The translations under genes were made by a program, and so were the position numbers. Shown in pieces: positions 21,812 through 33,163 of a DNA stretch of 64,000 nt. The stretch's first letter is position 1. Each line of letters starts with the position of its first letter. Origin of the DNA: Solen grandis (lineage: Eukaryota > Mollusca > Bivalvia > Adapedonta > Solenidae); assembly GCA_021229015.1 (NCBI GenBank), contig CM037777.1, positions 56,375,957 through 56,439,956 of the forward strand. The letters run 5' to 3'. The notes below the pieces were generated by a model. The model worked only from the letters and a program-made list of their open reading frames with translations, was not told the DNA's origin and made no database searches.

Positions 21812-22988
21812 GATTTTGTTTGAAATGTTTTGTTCATATGGCGTTTGTGACACTCTTATCAGTGATCAAGGTACGGAGTTCACTGCAACAGTAACGCGTC
21901 AGTTGTGTAACCTATTAGGTATTTCTCAAGATTTCACACCAAGCTATATTCATCATTGCCTAGGAGCATGTGAACGTGTTCACAGGACTATTGCTGAAAA
22001 CCTGACACCATACCTAGATTCTCAGTGTCATACATGGGATTCTGTAATTTCTGCAATTTTATTCAGCATTAACAATGCCGTCAATGCAAGTACCAAATAT
22101 TCTCCATTTGAGATAGTTTATGCCAGGCGACCTAAATTCCCATTGTCACCCATACCAACAGATTTACAGAGTGTTCCAAAGGATTGTACATCTTACCTAC
22201 GAGAGAAAAAGTTGTTACTTGCCTCAATTAGAAATGACATGAAGATTAATGTCGAGAATTACTCTGAAAGAATGCTTAATCGTGAGAACAGTAATAAGAC
22301 TGATTCACATTTTTCTCAAGGAGACTATGTTTACATGACCATTGAGTCGGTAGGACCAGCTAAGAAGCTCAAAGACCACTACTCTGGACCACATGTTGTC
22401 AAATCTGTGCTTGGTGATCACATGGTTTTAGTAGCTGATCCAACTCTTCCAAAATTGCAATCGAAGCCAGTACATATTGACAGATTGAAGCATGCATATG
22501 TGCGTCAGCCAGAACCGTTAAACTATTTTTCGGTCAAACAACATTTACCAAGAACTATTTATTCTGATTTTGCTTCGCAAACTTGTGAAAATGACTTTTT
22601 GTTGAAACCGGATAAAGACAGTCAATCTGGATCTAGTGATCATGACATAAGGGGACAGGAAAACACATTTGTTCGAAAGGAAAATGACGTTAATGTGTCT
22701 GAATCTCCTGTTTTTGTCGAAGGTAGACCGAAACGCGTTATCAAAAAACCTTTAAGATATTGTGACTCGGATCATGCAGACCCAATGAATATTGATTTTT
22801 CTTCATCAGATGCCTCGCATTCACGAAAGGTAAAACGTGTACTTGCTCAAAGGCATACCTCTGATGGTATTCAGTATTTAGTTCATTTTGTTGGTGAACC
22901 AGCACAAAATGCTATTTGGATTTCAGGGGCAAATCTCAATTCCAAAGTGAAAAAAAACATCACTGCAAGGCCTCCGCCTTTTGTTTAG
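21800..22988 (+). pseudogene. Integrase C-terminal part with chromodomain-like tail
   Basis: A frame open from before the junction to 22988 encodes the second half of a retroelement integrase: VCDTLISDQGTEF (second catalytic Asp), then YIHHCLGACERVHRT (catalytic Glu). The C-terminal DNA-binding region follows (DYVYMTIESVGPAKKLKDHY, then HIDRLKHAY). About residues 355-405 resemble a chromodomain (KVKRVLAQRHTSDG, QYLVHFVGEP, AIWI), a module used by Ty3/Gypsy chromoviruses for target choice. The N-terminal zinc-binding domain and first catalytic Asp are missing, so it is not functional as it stands. Confidence 0.85.
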
Positions 22989-24079
22989 GCACTAACAATT
23001 ACTAATGTTGTTTAGTAACATTGAATTCCCATTTCTTACAAATACCTTTAGGTATAATACTAGTCCGGTTTTTCATATACCTGATACTTTTTTTTTTAGT
23101 TCTGATGTATAGCCAAATGTTAGCTTAATTTACAACAAAAAAACCAAAAAAAGTTGATGTTCTACAGTTGATTTGTTTACAGTTTGTTTATGAAGATCAA
23201 ATTCTGTTACTATCAATTATAGCAGTGTATGATTTCTTCAGAAACATGACTTGTCAATAATTCTCTATGATTTGAACAATAGTGTATTGCATTTAATCAG
23301 ACAACGTTTTAGACAAATATCGATAGGGTGCTATTGCCTAGAATTATGCATATTGTTTTGTTGTGAGAAGACTTGTCTTGTTCTTTATTAAGGGAGATAA
23401 CTTTGTTTTAGATGGATGTCTGGATTAGCTCCCTTTGTTTAGACAAAATGCATTGTATTTTATTGGATTCAGTGATGTCAGTATATTAAAAAAAAAAAAA
23501 AATTAATTATTTTTTTCCCACTATATACTATACTATCCATCAAATGATTATCCACTTGTACTTTGTATTTTGATTTATGAACCTAAAGTCATTGGGAAGT
23601 AATTCAGTGTGAACTGTATGCTTTGTGGACTGATTTATTTCAATGCATGAAAGTAATATTTGATAACTTGCTCCATGCATGGATATAAAGTAATCAATCT
23701 TTTATTGGTTTATAAAGATGTTGTTTACAGTGAATTTAAGTTACTGTTCACTCTTATGACAGTTTGTCTCGTACCAATTTATTGTCTTAAGTGCATTAGT
23801 CACTGTTTTTTTTAGTTGTTTACTCATATAACAATTTTCTAATATCAACTTCTACATGAACATGTTCATTCTAATCGGTAGTAACTTGGATATTGCATTG
23901 ATGGTCTGCGTGTCTGTTGAGTGAATGCTGTCCTTGGTAGGTACCACCTTGGGCGTTTATAAATCTGTGTGTGATTGACTTTTAGGATCAGCAATTCGAT
24001 AGTTTCCATAGTTTCCGCTGTTTCAATTTTGAGTTGTTGTTTTGTTGGAAGAGCTGGACATTTGGACACATTTTTTTTT
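22989..24079 (+). other. 3' non-coding part of the LTR element
   Basis: About 1.1 kb between the integrase stop codon and the polypurine tract, AT-rich, with no reading frame. A long 3' region of this kind is unusual for compact Gypsy elements. Confidence 0.6.
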
Positions 24080-24091
24080 TCAAGGGGGGGA
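24080..24091 (+). other. Polypurine tract
   Basis: CAAGGGGGGGA directly before the 3' LTR, where plus-strand DNA synthesis is primed in LTR retrotransposons. Confidence 0.8.
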
Positions 24092-24290
24092 TGTTGTATA
24101 TATGAGTAAACAGGCATTGTCATATTCTGTTCGATTAACATTCGATTAAGAACTTGTTCCATATAATAAAACAGACTGGCGAATCGAGAGTGTTCCCGCT
24201 TCGGTTGCAGTTTGATAAACACGGATATTGACGACTTCTTTTGTGTTTTAAATGCCAAAAACAAACCTCTCACGAGACATGAACCTAACA
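24092..24290 (+). repeat. 3' LTR
   Basis: 199 bp, identical to the 5' LTR by direct reading. Identity implies recent insertion. Confidence 0.95.
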
Positions 24291-24690
24291 TTCTCTAATC
24301 TGACCACAAGAGAATATTTCTAATGTAGGCCGAGCAATATAAGCTTCCCGATTTAGATAATGTCACTTTATCTGTCTTTGAACTGATACTAACTTTACAA
24401 AGTCATAATCTTCTCTCTACAAATGGGCAAATAAGTGTATACCAGTCATGTTTATTTTGTACTAAATACTTTACGTTGACGTGACAGAGTTTCAGTCAAT
24501 TGGGGGATTGTCTTTGCTCTTGAGAACTATACAACTCCTCGTACTTTATATTGATTCTACTCTGATCGATCACGCCGTTAAAGCTGGGTGTCTCAAAATG
24601 TGCCCAGCTCGCTGATGCATTTAGTTTAAACATATTTATTCCCATCATATACTAGTTATATAACATAGTATACAAAATTCAAACAAATGG
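24291..24690. other. Non-coding, nothing recognised
   Basis: About 400 bp between the LTR element and the LINE remnant. No feature seen. Confidence 0.4.
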
Positions 24691-24699
24691 GATAGGATG

Positions 24700-26011
24700 T
24701 GAACGAAAGCATGGCTTACAATGTTCTTCTCCTAGAAACACTTAATTACACAATTCGAAAAAATAGTGATTATTATTTTCGATGTAGCCACAGCTACAAA
24801 ATGGATCTGACACAAGACCTTTTACGAAGAGATGGCGTTTTAATGAGCTACACACAGTGCGAAGTCAAGAATGTAGTACCGAGCTACACTCAGAGCGTAG
24901 ACGTCTAGTACCGGAATAGTAGTGTGAGGGCACCTCTGATCGGTTAGTAGTGATACGTGATTTAAAGATATTTAAAAACGGGGAGTTGCGAATATCAAGA
25001 GAGATGTCATTTCATTCACGGATCGCTGTTGGAAGAAGAGTTAAAATATATAGTTGTTCTAGAGTGAATACTTGGATTATTGTCAGCGTTTATAAGGCGA
25101 TAGCGAGGGGCGTCAACAATTCTCGGTATTAATGATGACAGATATACAGGCGTTTGACCATTTTTCATTTTGTAGATCATTATTAAACAGTGTTTTCTTT
25201 GTCTTTCTGAAAGTGTCTCCCAGCCAACTTCCATTAAAAGTTTATTGATGCTGACAAGTTTAGTGGCTCCTGAAACTATTCTTGCACATTCATTTTGTAT
25301 ATTTTCAATTTGTTCAGCCTCATATTGTGTACAATTGCTCCATAATATATCGCCATATTCAAGGATAGGCCTTATGAAGGAAGAATAGGTAATTTCTAGT
25401 GACCTACGGTTTAAAGAAAACTTAAGTTTACGCAGAATATTTACACGTTGGCAAGCTTTGCTAGTGATATATGTAATATGGGTATGCCAGGAACTGTCAT
25501 TTGCCAAGTACAAACCAAGGTGTTTATGCTCTGAGACATCAGGAATTATTTGGTTGCACATCGTGAGCTTTGTATGTATCTGTTGCATTTTGCGTGTTAT
25601 TATCATTGACTCAGATTTGGCAGGCTTAAAGGTTACAAGCCATTATTTGGTCCACTATTCAATTTTGTTAATATCAGTTTGAAGTGTTTTGGCAGCAGCT
25701 TGAGGACAATCAGAAATTATATTTAAGCTAGTGTCATCGGCAAAGAGATTAACATAAGAGGTCAATCCATCTACAATGCCGTTAACAAATACTATAAAGA
25801 GCATAGGACCCAATATTGACCCCTGTGGCACACCGGCCTTTTTAATAACCCAGTCAGATTTAGAACCAGGAAGAACAACCCTCTGTCTTTTTTTGAAGAT
25901 AGATAATCAGTGAACCATAGAGGCCAATAGAGGACCATCTATACCGCCTGCATTTAATTTAGCAAGAAGGCCTTTATGCCAAACTCTGTAAAAGGCCTTG
26001 CTTATATAAAA
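24700..26011 (-). pseudogene. Non-LTR retrotransposon (jockey/CR1-like) reverse transcriptase, C-terminal half
   Basis: Read on the minus strand, 26011 downward gives ISKAFYRVWHKGLLAKLNAG, WFTDYLSS, GVPQGSILGPMLFIVFVNGI (RT motif B'), and NLFADDT (catalytic Asp-Asp). A thumb and C-terminal region follow, open for 196 residues from 25606 to 25016. After several stops come the remains of the LINE tail: IFKSRITTNRSEVP, YYSGTR, CSSLKRHLFVKGL, and a CSCG...HYF..C zinc-knuckle-like motif at about 24780-24830. Stops and frameshifts show it is dead. It is split from its N-terminal half (27438-27650) by the family C element. Confidence 0.88.
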
Positions 26012-27437
26012 CAAGAAATGTTTGTGAAACATATATGCCCCCCTCATATGCCATAATATGTATATAGCTATATTACATGCAAGGAGTTTGCCTTCATAAT
26101 GTTGGCTTGTCACAAAAAATTCTCAAACTTCAAAAATTTGAGTGAAAATATAATGTGCTAAAATGTGGAACTAAACATTTACTGAAATAAAACCAGACAC
26201 AATGAGATTTTGAGTTATTAGTCAGACAGTGCTTAAATCATACAAAATATTTATAAGAATCCAACTTATTAATTTGAAAACAGGGTTTTCTACATTTATA
26301 AGCAACAACTACATGAGGTTAGGACCTTAAGAGTAAAAATAAAATAGAAGTTATCACTTGGGCAAGACATTTATATAATGAAAATATATCAACATGTGAC
26401 ATTGTGAACTTGACCTTTGGATGTTGACACCCAAATCAATAGAGGTTCTTGACACCAAAATTGATAGGGGTCATCTACTAATCATAAGCAACAACCACAT
26501 GAAGTTTGAGACTTAAAGGTGGGGTCATTACTAATCTAGCAACAACCACAAAGTTTGAGACTTAAAGGTCAAATAGAACTAGTTATCACTCGGACAAGGT
26601 CTGGTATTATACATACACAACATGTGACCTTGACCTTTGAGGTAATGACACCAAAATCGATAGGGGTCATCTACTAATCGTGAGCAACAACCGTAAGAAG
26701 TTTGAGACTTAAAGGTCAAATAGAACTTAAGTTATCACTCGGACAAGGTCTGGTATTATACATACACAACATGTGACCTTGTGACCTTGACCTTTGAGGT
26801 AATGACACCAAAATCAATAGGGGTCATCTACTAATCATGAGCAACAACCACATGAAGTTTGAGACTTAAAGTTCAAATAGAACTTAAGTTATCACTCGGA
26901 CAAGGTCTGGTATTATACATACACGACATGTGACCTTGACCTTTGAGGTATTGACACCAAAATTAATAAGGGTCATCTACTAATCATGAGCAACAACCAC
27001 ATGAAGTTTGAGACTTAAAGGTCAAATAGAACTTAAGTTATCACTCGGACAAGGTCTGGTATTATACATACACAACATGTGACCTTGTGACCTTGACCTT
27101 TGAGGTAATGACACCAAAATCAATAGGGGTCATCTACTAATCATGAGAAACAACCACATGAAGTTTGAGACTTAAAGGTCAAATAGAACTTAAGTTATCA
27201 CTCGGACAAGGTTTGGTATTATACATACACAACATGTGACCTTGACCTTTGAGGTAATGACACCAAAATCAATAGGGGTCATCTACTAATCATGAGCAAC
27301 AACCACATGAATTTTGAGACTTTAAGGTCAAATAGAACTTAAGTTATCACTCGGACAAGGTCTGGTCTACCGACGGACCAACGGACAGACCGACATGAGC
27401 AAAGCAATATACCCCCTCTTCTTCGAAGGGGGGCATA
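26012..27437 (-). mobile_element. Hairpin-ended element, family C, inserted in the LINE
   Basis: Minus strand: starts TTATGCCCCCCTTCG (the right end also folds as CCCCCTCTTCTTCGAAGGGGG) and ends with the inverted GGGGGGCATATATG, a hairpin ATGTTTcacAAACAT, and CTTG next to a host T. A short (ACSGACGGAC)-type run lies at about 27368-27392. The core has five tandem units starting at about 26598, 26748, 26904, 27053 and 27210 (149-157 bp, the longer ones with an extra 'tgaccttg'). It splits the LINE between the VRAVF and YISKAF segments. Confidence 0.85.
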
Positions 27438-27650
27438 AAAATACAGCCCTGACTTTGGGACCATCATTCGGTGCTTTACAGAAATTGTTATAGATAAGAC
27501 TGAGTTGGTTTACGGTAGAGTCACCCGGTAAAAAGCCAGACTGAAAGGGGGTAAAAAACTGTTATCACGAAGATGGTTAAAAGTGTGCTTATAAATAAGA
27601 CGTTCAGAAACCTTCCCCATTGTATTAAGTAGTGATATAGGTCTAGGTCT
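27438..27650 (-). pseudogene. LINE reverse transcriptase, N-terminal RT motifs
   Basis: The minus strand encodes PISLLNTMGKVSERLIYK, then FQSGFLPGDSTVNQLSLIYN, then CKAPNDGPKVRAVF, which runs up to the family C insertion and continues at 26011. These are the first motifs of a jockey/CR1-type RT. At 27491-27497 this copy keeps the unoccupied form of the target site that is occupied by the Helentron in the paralogous copy. Confidence 0.85.
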
Positions 27651-28180
27651 ATATAGGAATCACTTTGTCCGTCAGTCCTGATTTTTTTTGTCCGAGCTCT
27701 AACTTAATAATGCCTAGCAGAATTTCCAAATGGTTTGGCACAAATATTTACAATATTAAGACTGAGTGTCGTGCGAAAAAAAAAAAAAAAAAGTTACAAG
27801 AAAAGGTGTTTCAAAGGGTGTTTTTATCAAAGTAATTAGTTTTGATCTGTGCATGTTTCAAATGTACAAACTATTACTCTTTACAAACTATTACTACGTA
27901 TTTTATTTACCTTTATTTTTAATCAAATGAAGGACATTGTCCCTATCAGCCAAAGAAAACATCCTTTCCCGATTTAAGGTGAGTAAATGAAAAAATAAAG
28001 TCAAAATAATGTTATTAAATTAGATTTAATTGAATAGGTTAACAGAGTATAAAAGAGAGAATAGGAATTTTGCATAAAAAGATATATATAAAGCAAAGCA
28101 AAATTTATGTGTGAATATATGAAAAATATCTAGTAAAATATATGACTTGCATGTTTAACTATTTTACATTTACAAATCTG
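27651..28180. repeat. Segment X, first copy
   Basis: About 530 bp, non-coding, with a poly-A run at 27777-27792. It is nearly identical to 46546-47078 and forms the middle of the tandem segmental duplication. Confidence 0.85.
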
Positions 28181-28182
28181 AA

Positions 28183-28232
28183 CAAGAGCTGTCAGAAGAC
28201 AGCACACTCGACTATTCAAAATGCTTGTTGGT
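28183..28232 (-). mobile_element. Family B terminus, truncated
   Basis: The terminal 50 bp of a family B element (CTTG end, GCTGTC...GACAGC hairpin, GACTATTCAAAATGC). It stops abruptly at the duplication breakpoint. The full paralogue begins at 47081. Confidence 0.85.
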
Positions 28233-29085
28233 ATTATACATACACAACATGTGACCTTGACCTTTGAGGTAATGACACCAAAATCGATAGGGGTCATCTA
28301 CTAATCGTGAGCAACAACCATAAGAAGTTTGAGACTTAAAGGTCAAATAGAACTTAAGTTATCACTCGGACAAGGTCTGGTATTATACATACACAACATG
28401 TGACCTTGTGACCTTGACCTTTGAGGTATTGACACCAAAATTAATAGGGGTCATCTTCTAATCATGAGCAACAACCACATGAAGTTTGAGACTTAAAGGT
28501 CAAATAGAACTTAAGTTATCACTCGGACAAGGTCTGGTATTATACATACACAACATGTGACCTTGTGTCCTTGACCTTTGAGGTAATGACACCAAAATCA
28601 ATAGGGGTCATGTACTAATCATGAGCAACAACCACAAGAAGTTTGAGACTTAAAGGTCAAATAGAACTTAAGTTATCACTCGGACAAGGTCTGGTATTAT
28701 ACATACACAACATGTGACCTTGACCTTTGAGGTAATGACACCAAAATCAATAGGGGTCATCTACTAATCATGAGCAACAACCACAAACTAATCATGAGCA
28801 ACAACCACAAGAAGTTTGAGACTTAAAGGTCAAATAGAACTTAAGTTATCACTCGGACAATGTCTGGTATTATACATACACGACATGTGACCTTGACCTT
28901 TGAGGTATTGACACCAAAATTAATAGGGGTCATCTACTAATCATGAGCAACAACCACATGAATTTTGAGACTTTAAGGTCAAATAGAACTTAAGTTATCA
29001 CTCGGACAAGGTCTGGTTTACCGACGGACCAACGGACAGACCGACATGAGCAAAGCAATATACCCCCTCTTCTTCGAAGGGGGGC
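28233..29085 (-). mobile_element. Family C, partial second copy
   Basis: Starts inside a tandem core unit (ATTATACATACAC) and runs through about five units to the family C right end (TATACCCCCTCTTCTTCG). Left of it is family B, not the family C left end. The junction shares TGGT with both parents, which suits a microhomology breakpoint of a tandem duplication. Confidence 0.85.
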
Positions 29086-29145
29086 ATAAAAATACAGCCC
29101 TGACTTTGGGACCATCATTTGGTGCTTTACAGAAATTGTTATAGA
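29086..29145 (-). pseudogene. LINE RT fragment, second copy (left half)
   Basis: Sixty bp matching 27438-27496 with one substitution, cut off by the Helentron at 29146. The other half resumes at 46392. Confidence 0.9.
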
Positions 29146-29149
29146 CTAG

Positions 29150-30066
29150 AACTGTCGCCTAAGGGCTTACTAATACCCCCCCGCAAGTGTTTTTGTCAAA
29201 CATGGCTTTGGAGCATGAAATCAGAATTCTTGTATGCAACACTCCATCTTAATATACAGAGGACATATGTGCCAACTACCTAGAAATCTAGTTATCCTAT
29301 GTTTTACATACATATGGGTATATGTATGTCTATGGATCAATAACAGTAAGATTCACTGAAATCCATCAATTGTTTAGGAAAAAAAAACTGTCGCCTATGG
29401 GCAACTTAATAGTAACGTAATTTTTGTTTTTTAGAAAATTAAGAACAAAAGAATATGTTCTATCTTTATTTAAGTATTACTTAGCATTATAAGTATTGTT
29501 GGTGGAATAAGAGCCAGATCATTTACTGGAAAAATGATGAGACATTCCTGTTTTCTGTCATTGGGGTTGAAGGCCCAGCTTAAGTTTCATAAAAGTCAGT
29601 CAAGAAATGAATTAATGAATTCAATAAGACTAAGCAAATCAAAACGCATATTTAAAGATTAGTAATAGTGACTCATTTCTAAACATATGGGTTCAGGAAG
29701 CCATACATTAAAAAACAACCAGTATTTTTGTTTAAAAGTCAGGTGTATACAATAACAATTACTTCAAGAATCCAATACTTACATGCAATCATGAAATGAT
29801 AGCACAAATGAAGTAATCACATCAGTATGCATATGTTTATCCATAAACACTAATCCTTGTGTTGGACTGTTTATATGACACAATCATCAAGCTTGTATAT
29901 ACTGGCAAGATCACACATTTGAAAATTAACTAATTCTTCTTGAGGCTTTAACTTATTGTTTGTTTGTTGGATTTAATGTTCCACCCACATTATTTTTGTA
30001 AACTGAAGACAATGTCTACTTTGAACAGATACAATGCTGCCACATTTCAGAATCCCATTTGATTTT
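29150..30066 (-). other. Helentron 3' non-coding region
   Basis: Between the endonuclease stop codon and the CTAG end. The part at about 29180-29375 is a direct repeat of 45080-45265 near the element's other end. Near 29945-30050 there is a GTTTGTTTGTTGG-type dispersed sequence also seen at 48590. Confidence 0.7.
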
Positions 30067-32847
30067 TTAATAAGTCAGATTTATCCATGGAATGTCAGCT
30101 GATATGAAGAAATGATCACTGTAGTATGTAGGAATTATGTCTACTATAATTCCTTGTGATGGCCGGTTTACATAAATATGATCTAGTAACCCTCCTTTCC
30201 TATGAGTTGTTGATTTTACACATTGTTGAAAGCCATAATAGCTCATCAATTTCTTCAGATTTCTCTGTGATGATGAATCAGCCATGTTGTCTATATTGAA
30301 GTCGCCAAGAATAATTGTTGGAAGTCCTTGAGGAATAAGTGTAATCAGATTTTCCAATTCAGGCAAAAATGTATTGCATGTGAATTTTGGATTGTGATAG
30401 AGTGATAGAACACAGATCCTCATATCTGGCATTATACTTGGTGAAACTACAACAATTTGATGTTCTGTACTGATGTCAGGAAGTTTGTACTGTCTTAACA
30501 GTTTGAAATTGTGATGAATGTACATTGCTAATCCTTGAGATGTCTTTGTTTTTGTGGTTGTCAATGCATTATGATCAGGAACTGTTGGCACATACTCTCC
30601 AGATTTAAGCCAGGTTTCAGAAAGGCAACTGATGTGAGATGAAAGAAGGTACTTGTCCTTTTCCAAAGATGCCCAATGTGGTGATAGGGAGTTGGCATTG
30701 AAACACTGCAATAAGATATGGTTGTTCACAACACAAGTTAAAGTTTCAAATGAAGTTGGGAAGAATCGTGATGTTTCTTTCATGCGTTTTATCTCTTCTA
30801 AAGCTTTTGTGTTCACTTTGATTTTACTTGCTGATATTTTGTCAAGGAAGTGAAGTCCTTGTAGATCTTTTGTCCTGCTTATAGCCGTATACATTTGTCC
30901 TGCGTGAAATGTTCCTTGACATGAAACAACCAGTGTGTCCTCTGTTTTGCCCTGTTCCTTATGAATGGTTACAGCCCATGCCAGTGCTAACGGGAATTGA
31001 ATCCTTTTAGCAGTGACTTTTGAAAACTTGCCTAATCGTACTTGAGCTTCTGCTGTTTGTATTGGTGTTGAAGTATGAAGGTGATTTGGTACAATTCCTT
31101 TTGATTGTGATCTACAACGTTTTCCAACTCGCTGGTCATCAAACTTTACAAGTACATATTTTGGTATGAAGGTCTCTTCATCTTTTGGTGGTGGTATAAA
31201 TCCTGACACAACACCTGTTGCAGAATTTACTAATCCATCTTGTACATCAATGTTTTTTATTAGCATTACTCTAGCACCAATAGCCAGTGAAAGCTGTGTG
31301 AGGAGACCACCAGAGTGTTCTTTAAATGCTGATACATCTATACTGTTTGTTTCCTCGTCTTTCTTTGTGTCCTTTGCAGTAAACGTGTATATTGGACCAG
31401 TCAGAGACTGAAGTTTTGTCTGGTTATGTTCATTTACATGTTTGTTGTAAGCAAAGATGTGGGTAGCATCTGACGGATACTCAGGAGAGTTGGGTACGAT
31501 TTGTTTTGCTTGTAATACGCTGATGTCTTCTTCAGTATGCATCCCCACGCGGACTCTATTCAACAGACATGCAAATGAGGAGTCATTCTTTTGGCGCTGG
31601 ATTTCTTTAAGTTCAACAATTTTGAAAAGATTTTGCCATAAAGAACCATACAAAGAGGCCATTTCATCTGAAGGCACAGAGAAAACTGCTTTTTGAGCAA
31701 CTGGAGGTAACTGTAGTAAATCTCCTACGGCTAAAATAGATATGCCACCAAATGGCTCGTCAGAACACATAACGTCACAAAGGCGTCTATGTACAGTGAG
31801 TAGCATATCAGCACCCACCATTGAAATTTCATCTATAATTAAAATTTTCACACTTCCAACAGCCTCTTTTAAACTAGCTAATATTTCTCCACAAACAGGT
31901 ATGTAGTCATCTGTAGTTTTTGTATGCAATGGCAACAGGAATGCTGAATGAAGAGTGTATCCAGAAATATTGTATGCAGCGGCTCCTGTTGGGGCGCAGA
32001 CAAGAACATGATTTTCATTTTCTTGGTTGTTGCGCTTAAGTAATCTTGATGCAGTCTGTACAAGGGTCCTTACCAAATGACTCTTACCTACACCAGCACC
32101 CCCTGTAAGAAATATATAGAATGGAGGTGGTCTTGGTGTTTTGTGAGAAATAATCATTTGTGAACACCAGTGAACTATGAACTGATGGAGTTCTGTCTGT
32201 GTTTTATTGAGGGAAAGGATGAGATCATGCCACTCCGAAGTAGTCATCTGTTCTGTTGTAAATTCAACTTCAAAAGATGCTATGCCTATGTCTGCACCGA
32301 CTGTCCTGTTATGGCTAGGTTCAAAGGCATTTCTTGCACTTGGTAGAAGTTCATGACCTTGTCTTTCATCCTCTCTTCTTGCTTGTTCTGTCTGAGGTGC
32401 TAACACTTCCCAGGCTTCTTCAAGATCTTCCATCTGTTCAAGATCTTCAAACGCAGTTGACACATCTTCAGAATATTTTTCAAATCGATTTCTGTTGAGA
32501 TTTATTATATTAAGGTTTTCCACATAACTCTCATAGTAAGAATTTGTAAGGAGGTCTGTCTCTTCTCTCCAAGGAAAGTAAAGGAGGAGCTGTGCATGGT
32601 AATACTGTTCCTTCTGTTTTTTTATAGACCATTGATGTGAACGAATGATGGCTGGTGTATTGCGTAGAACCATATGCCCTTTATTGTTAGTCAACTGTAT
32701 GTACTTTGGATATCCCTCTACAGCATCAGATGCATCTTCTGGAGATTCTTTTGCATTACTTGTATATCTATATTTAGTTGCAAAATCTGCAAGGCACATG
32801 TTTTCAATAGAGCTCGGCCTAGCTGGATAACGGTCTAAAAGTCCAAT
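30067..32847 (-). CDS. Helentron helicase + AP-endonuclease-like domain (last exon)
   Basis: The exon starts at the acceptor TTTTTTTCAG and is open to the stop at 30067; its first Met is at 32799. Residue numbers count from that Met. Domains: Helitron linker, then PIF1-family SF1 helicase with GGAGVGKS (233-240), APTGAAAYNI (269-278), IIDEISMV (321-328), VGDLLQLPPV (358-367), TIHKEQGKT (611-619) and YTAISRTKD (637-645). From about 697 to 905 follows an endonuclease/exonuclease/phosphatase domain with CFNANS, SETWLK (727-732), LGDFNID (831-837), LLDHIYV and YSDHFF, so the catalytic Asn, Glu, Asp, Asn and Asp-His are all present. The helicase unwinds donor DNA. The fused nuclease is characteristic of the Helentron branch. 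No stop or frameshift seen; likely intact. Confidence 0.95.
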   Translation of the reverse strand: MGLLDRYPARPSSIENMCLADFATKYRYTSNAKESPEDASDAVEGYPKYIQLTNNKGHMVLRNTPAIIRSHQWSIKKQKEQYYHAQLLLYFPWREETDLLTNSYYESYVENLNIINLNRNRFEKYSEDVSTAFEDLEQMEDLEEAWEVLAPQTEQARREDERQGHELLPSARNAFEPSHNRTVGADIGIASFEVEFTTEQMTTSEWHDLILSLNKTQTELHQFIVHWCSQMIISHKTPRPPPFYIFLTGGAGVGKSHLVRTLVQTASRLLKRNNQENENHVLVCAPTGAAAYNISGYTLHSAFLLPLHTKTTDDYIPVCGEILASLKEAVGSVKILIIDEISMVGADMLLTVHRRLCDVMCSDEPFGGISILAVGDLLQLPPVAQKAVFSVPSDEMASLYGSLWQNLFKIVELKEIQRQKNDSSFACLLNRVRVGMHTEEDISVLQAKQIVPNSPEYPSDATHIFAYNKHVNEHNQTKLQSLTGPIYTFTAKDTKKDEETNSIDVSAFKEHSGGLLTQLSLAIGARVMLIKNIDVQDGLVNSATGVVSGFIPPPKDEETFIPKYVLVKFDDQRVGKRCRSQSKGIVPNHLHTSTPIQTAEAQVRLGKFSKVTAKRIQFPLALAWAVTIHKEQGKTEDTLVVSCQGTFHAGQMYTAISRTKDLQGLHFLDKISASKIKVNTKALEEIKRMKETSRFFPTSFETLTCVVNNHILLQCFNANSLSPHWASLEKDKYLLSSHISCLSETWLKSGEYVPTVPDHNALTTTKTKTSQGLAMYIHHNFKLLRQYKLPDISTEHQIVVVSPSIMPDMRICVLSLYHNPKFTCNTFLPELENLITLIPQGLPTIILGDFNIDNMADSSSQRNLKKLMSYYGFQQCVKSTTHRKGGLLDHIYVNRPSQGIIVDIIPTYYSDHFFISADIPWINLTY

Positions 32848-33163
32848 CTGAAAAAAACAATGAAGAATGCATTGGTTAGAGAAATAAAAAAATAAACTGT
32901 TAACATAGAGATATGTCTCGCCTCATGCGGGAGTATACACGCATGCCGAGGATTTCACACAAAAGGGCGCCAAAAGTGAAATGATTACATCCTAAGGTAT
33001 GTTTGTACCAAATATAACTTTTTATGAGTCATAGTCCAATTCAAGATATTGTAAATTAGCAATACAATCATATTGTGTTAGAAAAAAGTTCAGTTTGATT
33101 TTTGCATATGTTTAAAAAAATTATTATGCTTATTCTTTGTTAATAACAATGCTAATCATTTAC
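32848..33163 (-). other. Intron of the Rep-helicase gene
   Basis: 316 bp, donor ATATG|GTAAAT, acceptor after a T7 tract (TTTTTTTCAG), phase 0 on both sides. Splicing joins DVYM to IGLLDRYPARP, restoring the conserved Helitron stretch leading to ENMCLADFA. Confidence 0.85.

Larger units (their letters stand above)
21035..24290 (+). mobile_element. Ty3/Gypsy-type LTR retrotransposon, internally deleted
   Basis: Two 199-bp LTRs (21035-21233, 24092-24290), each TG...CA, read as identical. The element is flanked by a 4-bp TTCT duplication (21031-21034 and 24291-24294). Internal sequence holds a partial gag, then integrase and a chromodomain-like tail. Protease, reverse transcriptase, RNase H and the N-terminal part of integrase are absent; the join lies near 21805. 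The element is 3.26 kb versus 5 kb or more for intact relatives, so it can move only with proteins supplied elsewhere. Confidence 0.9.
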
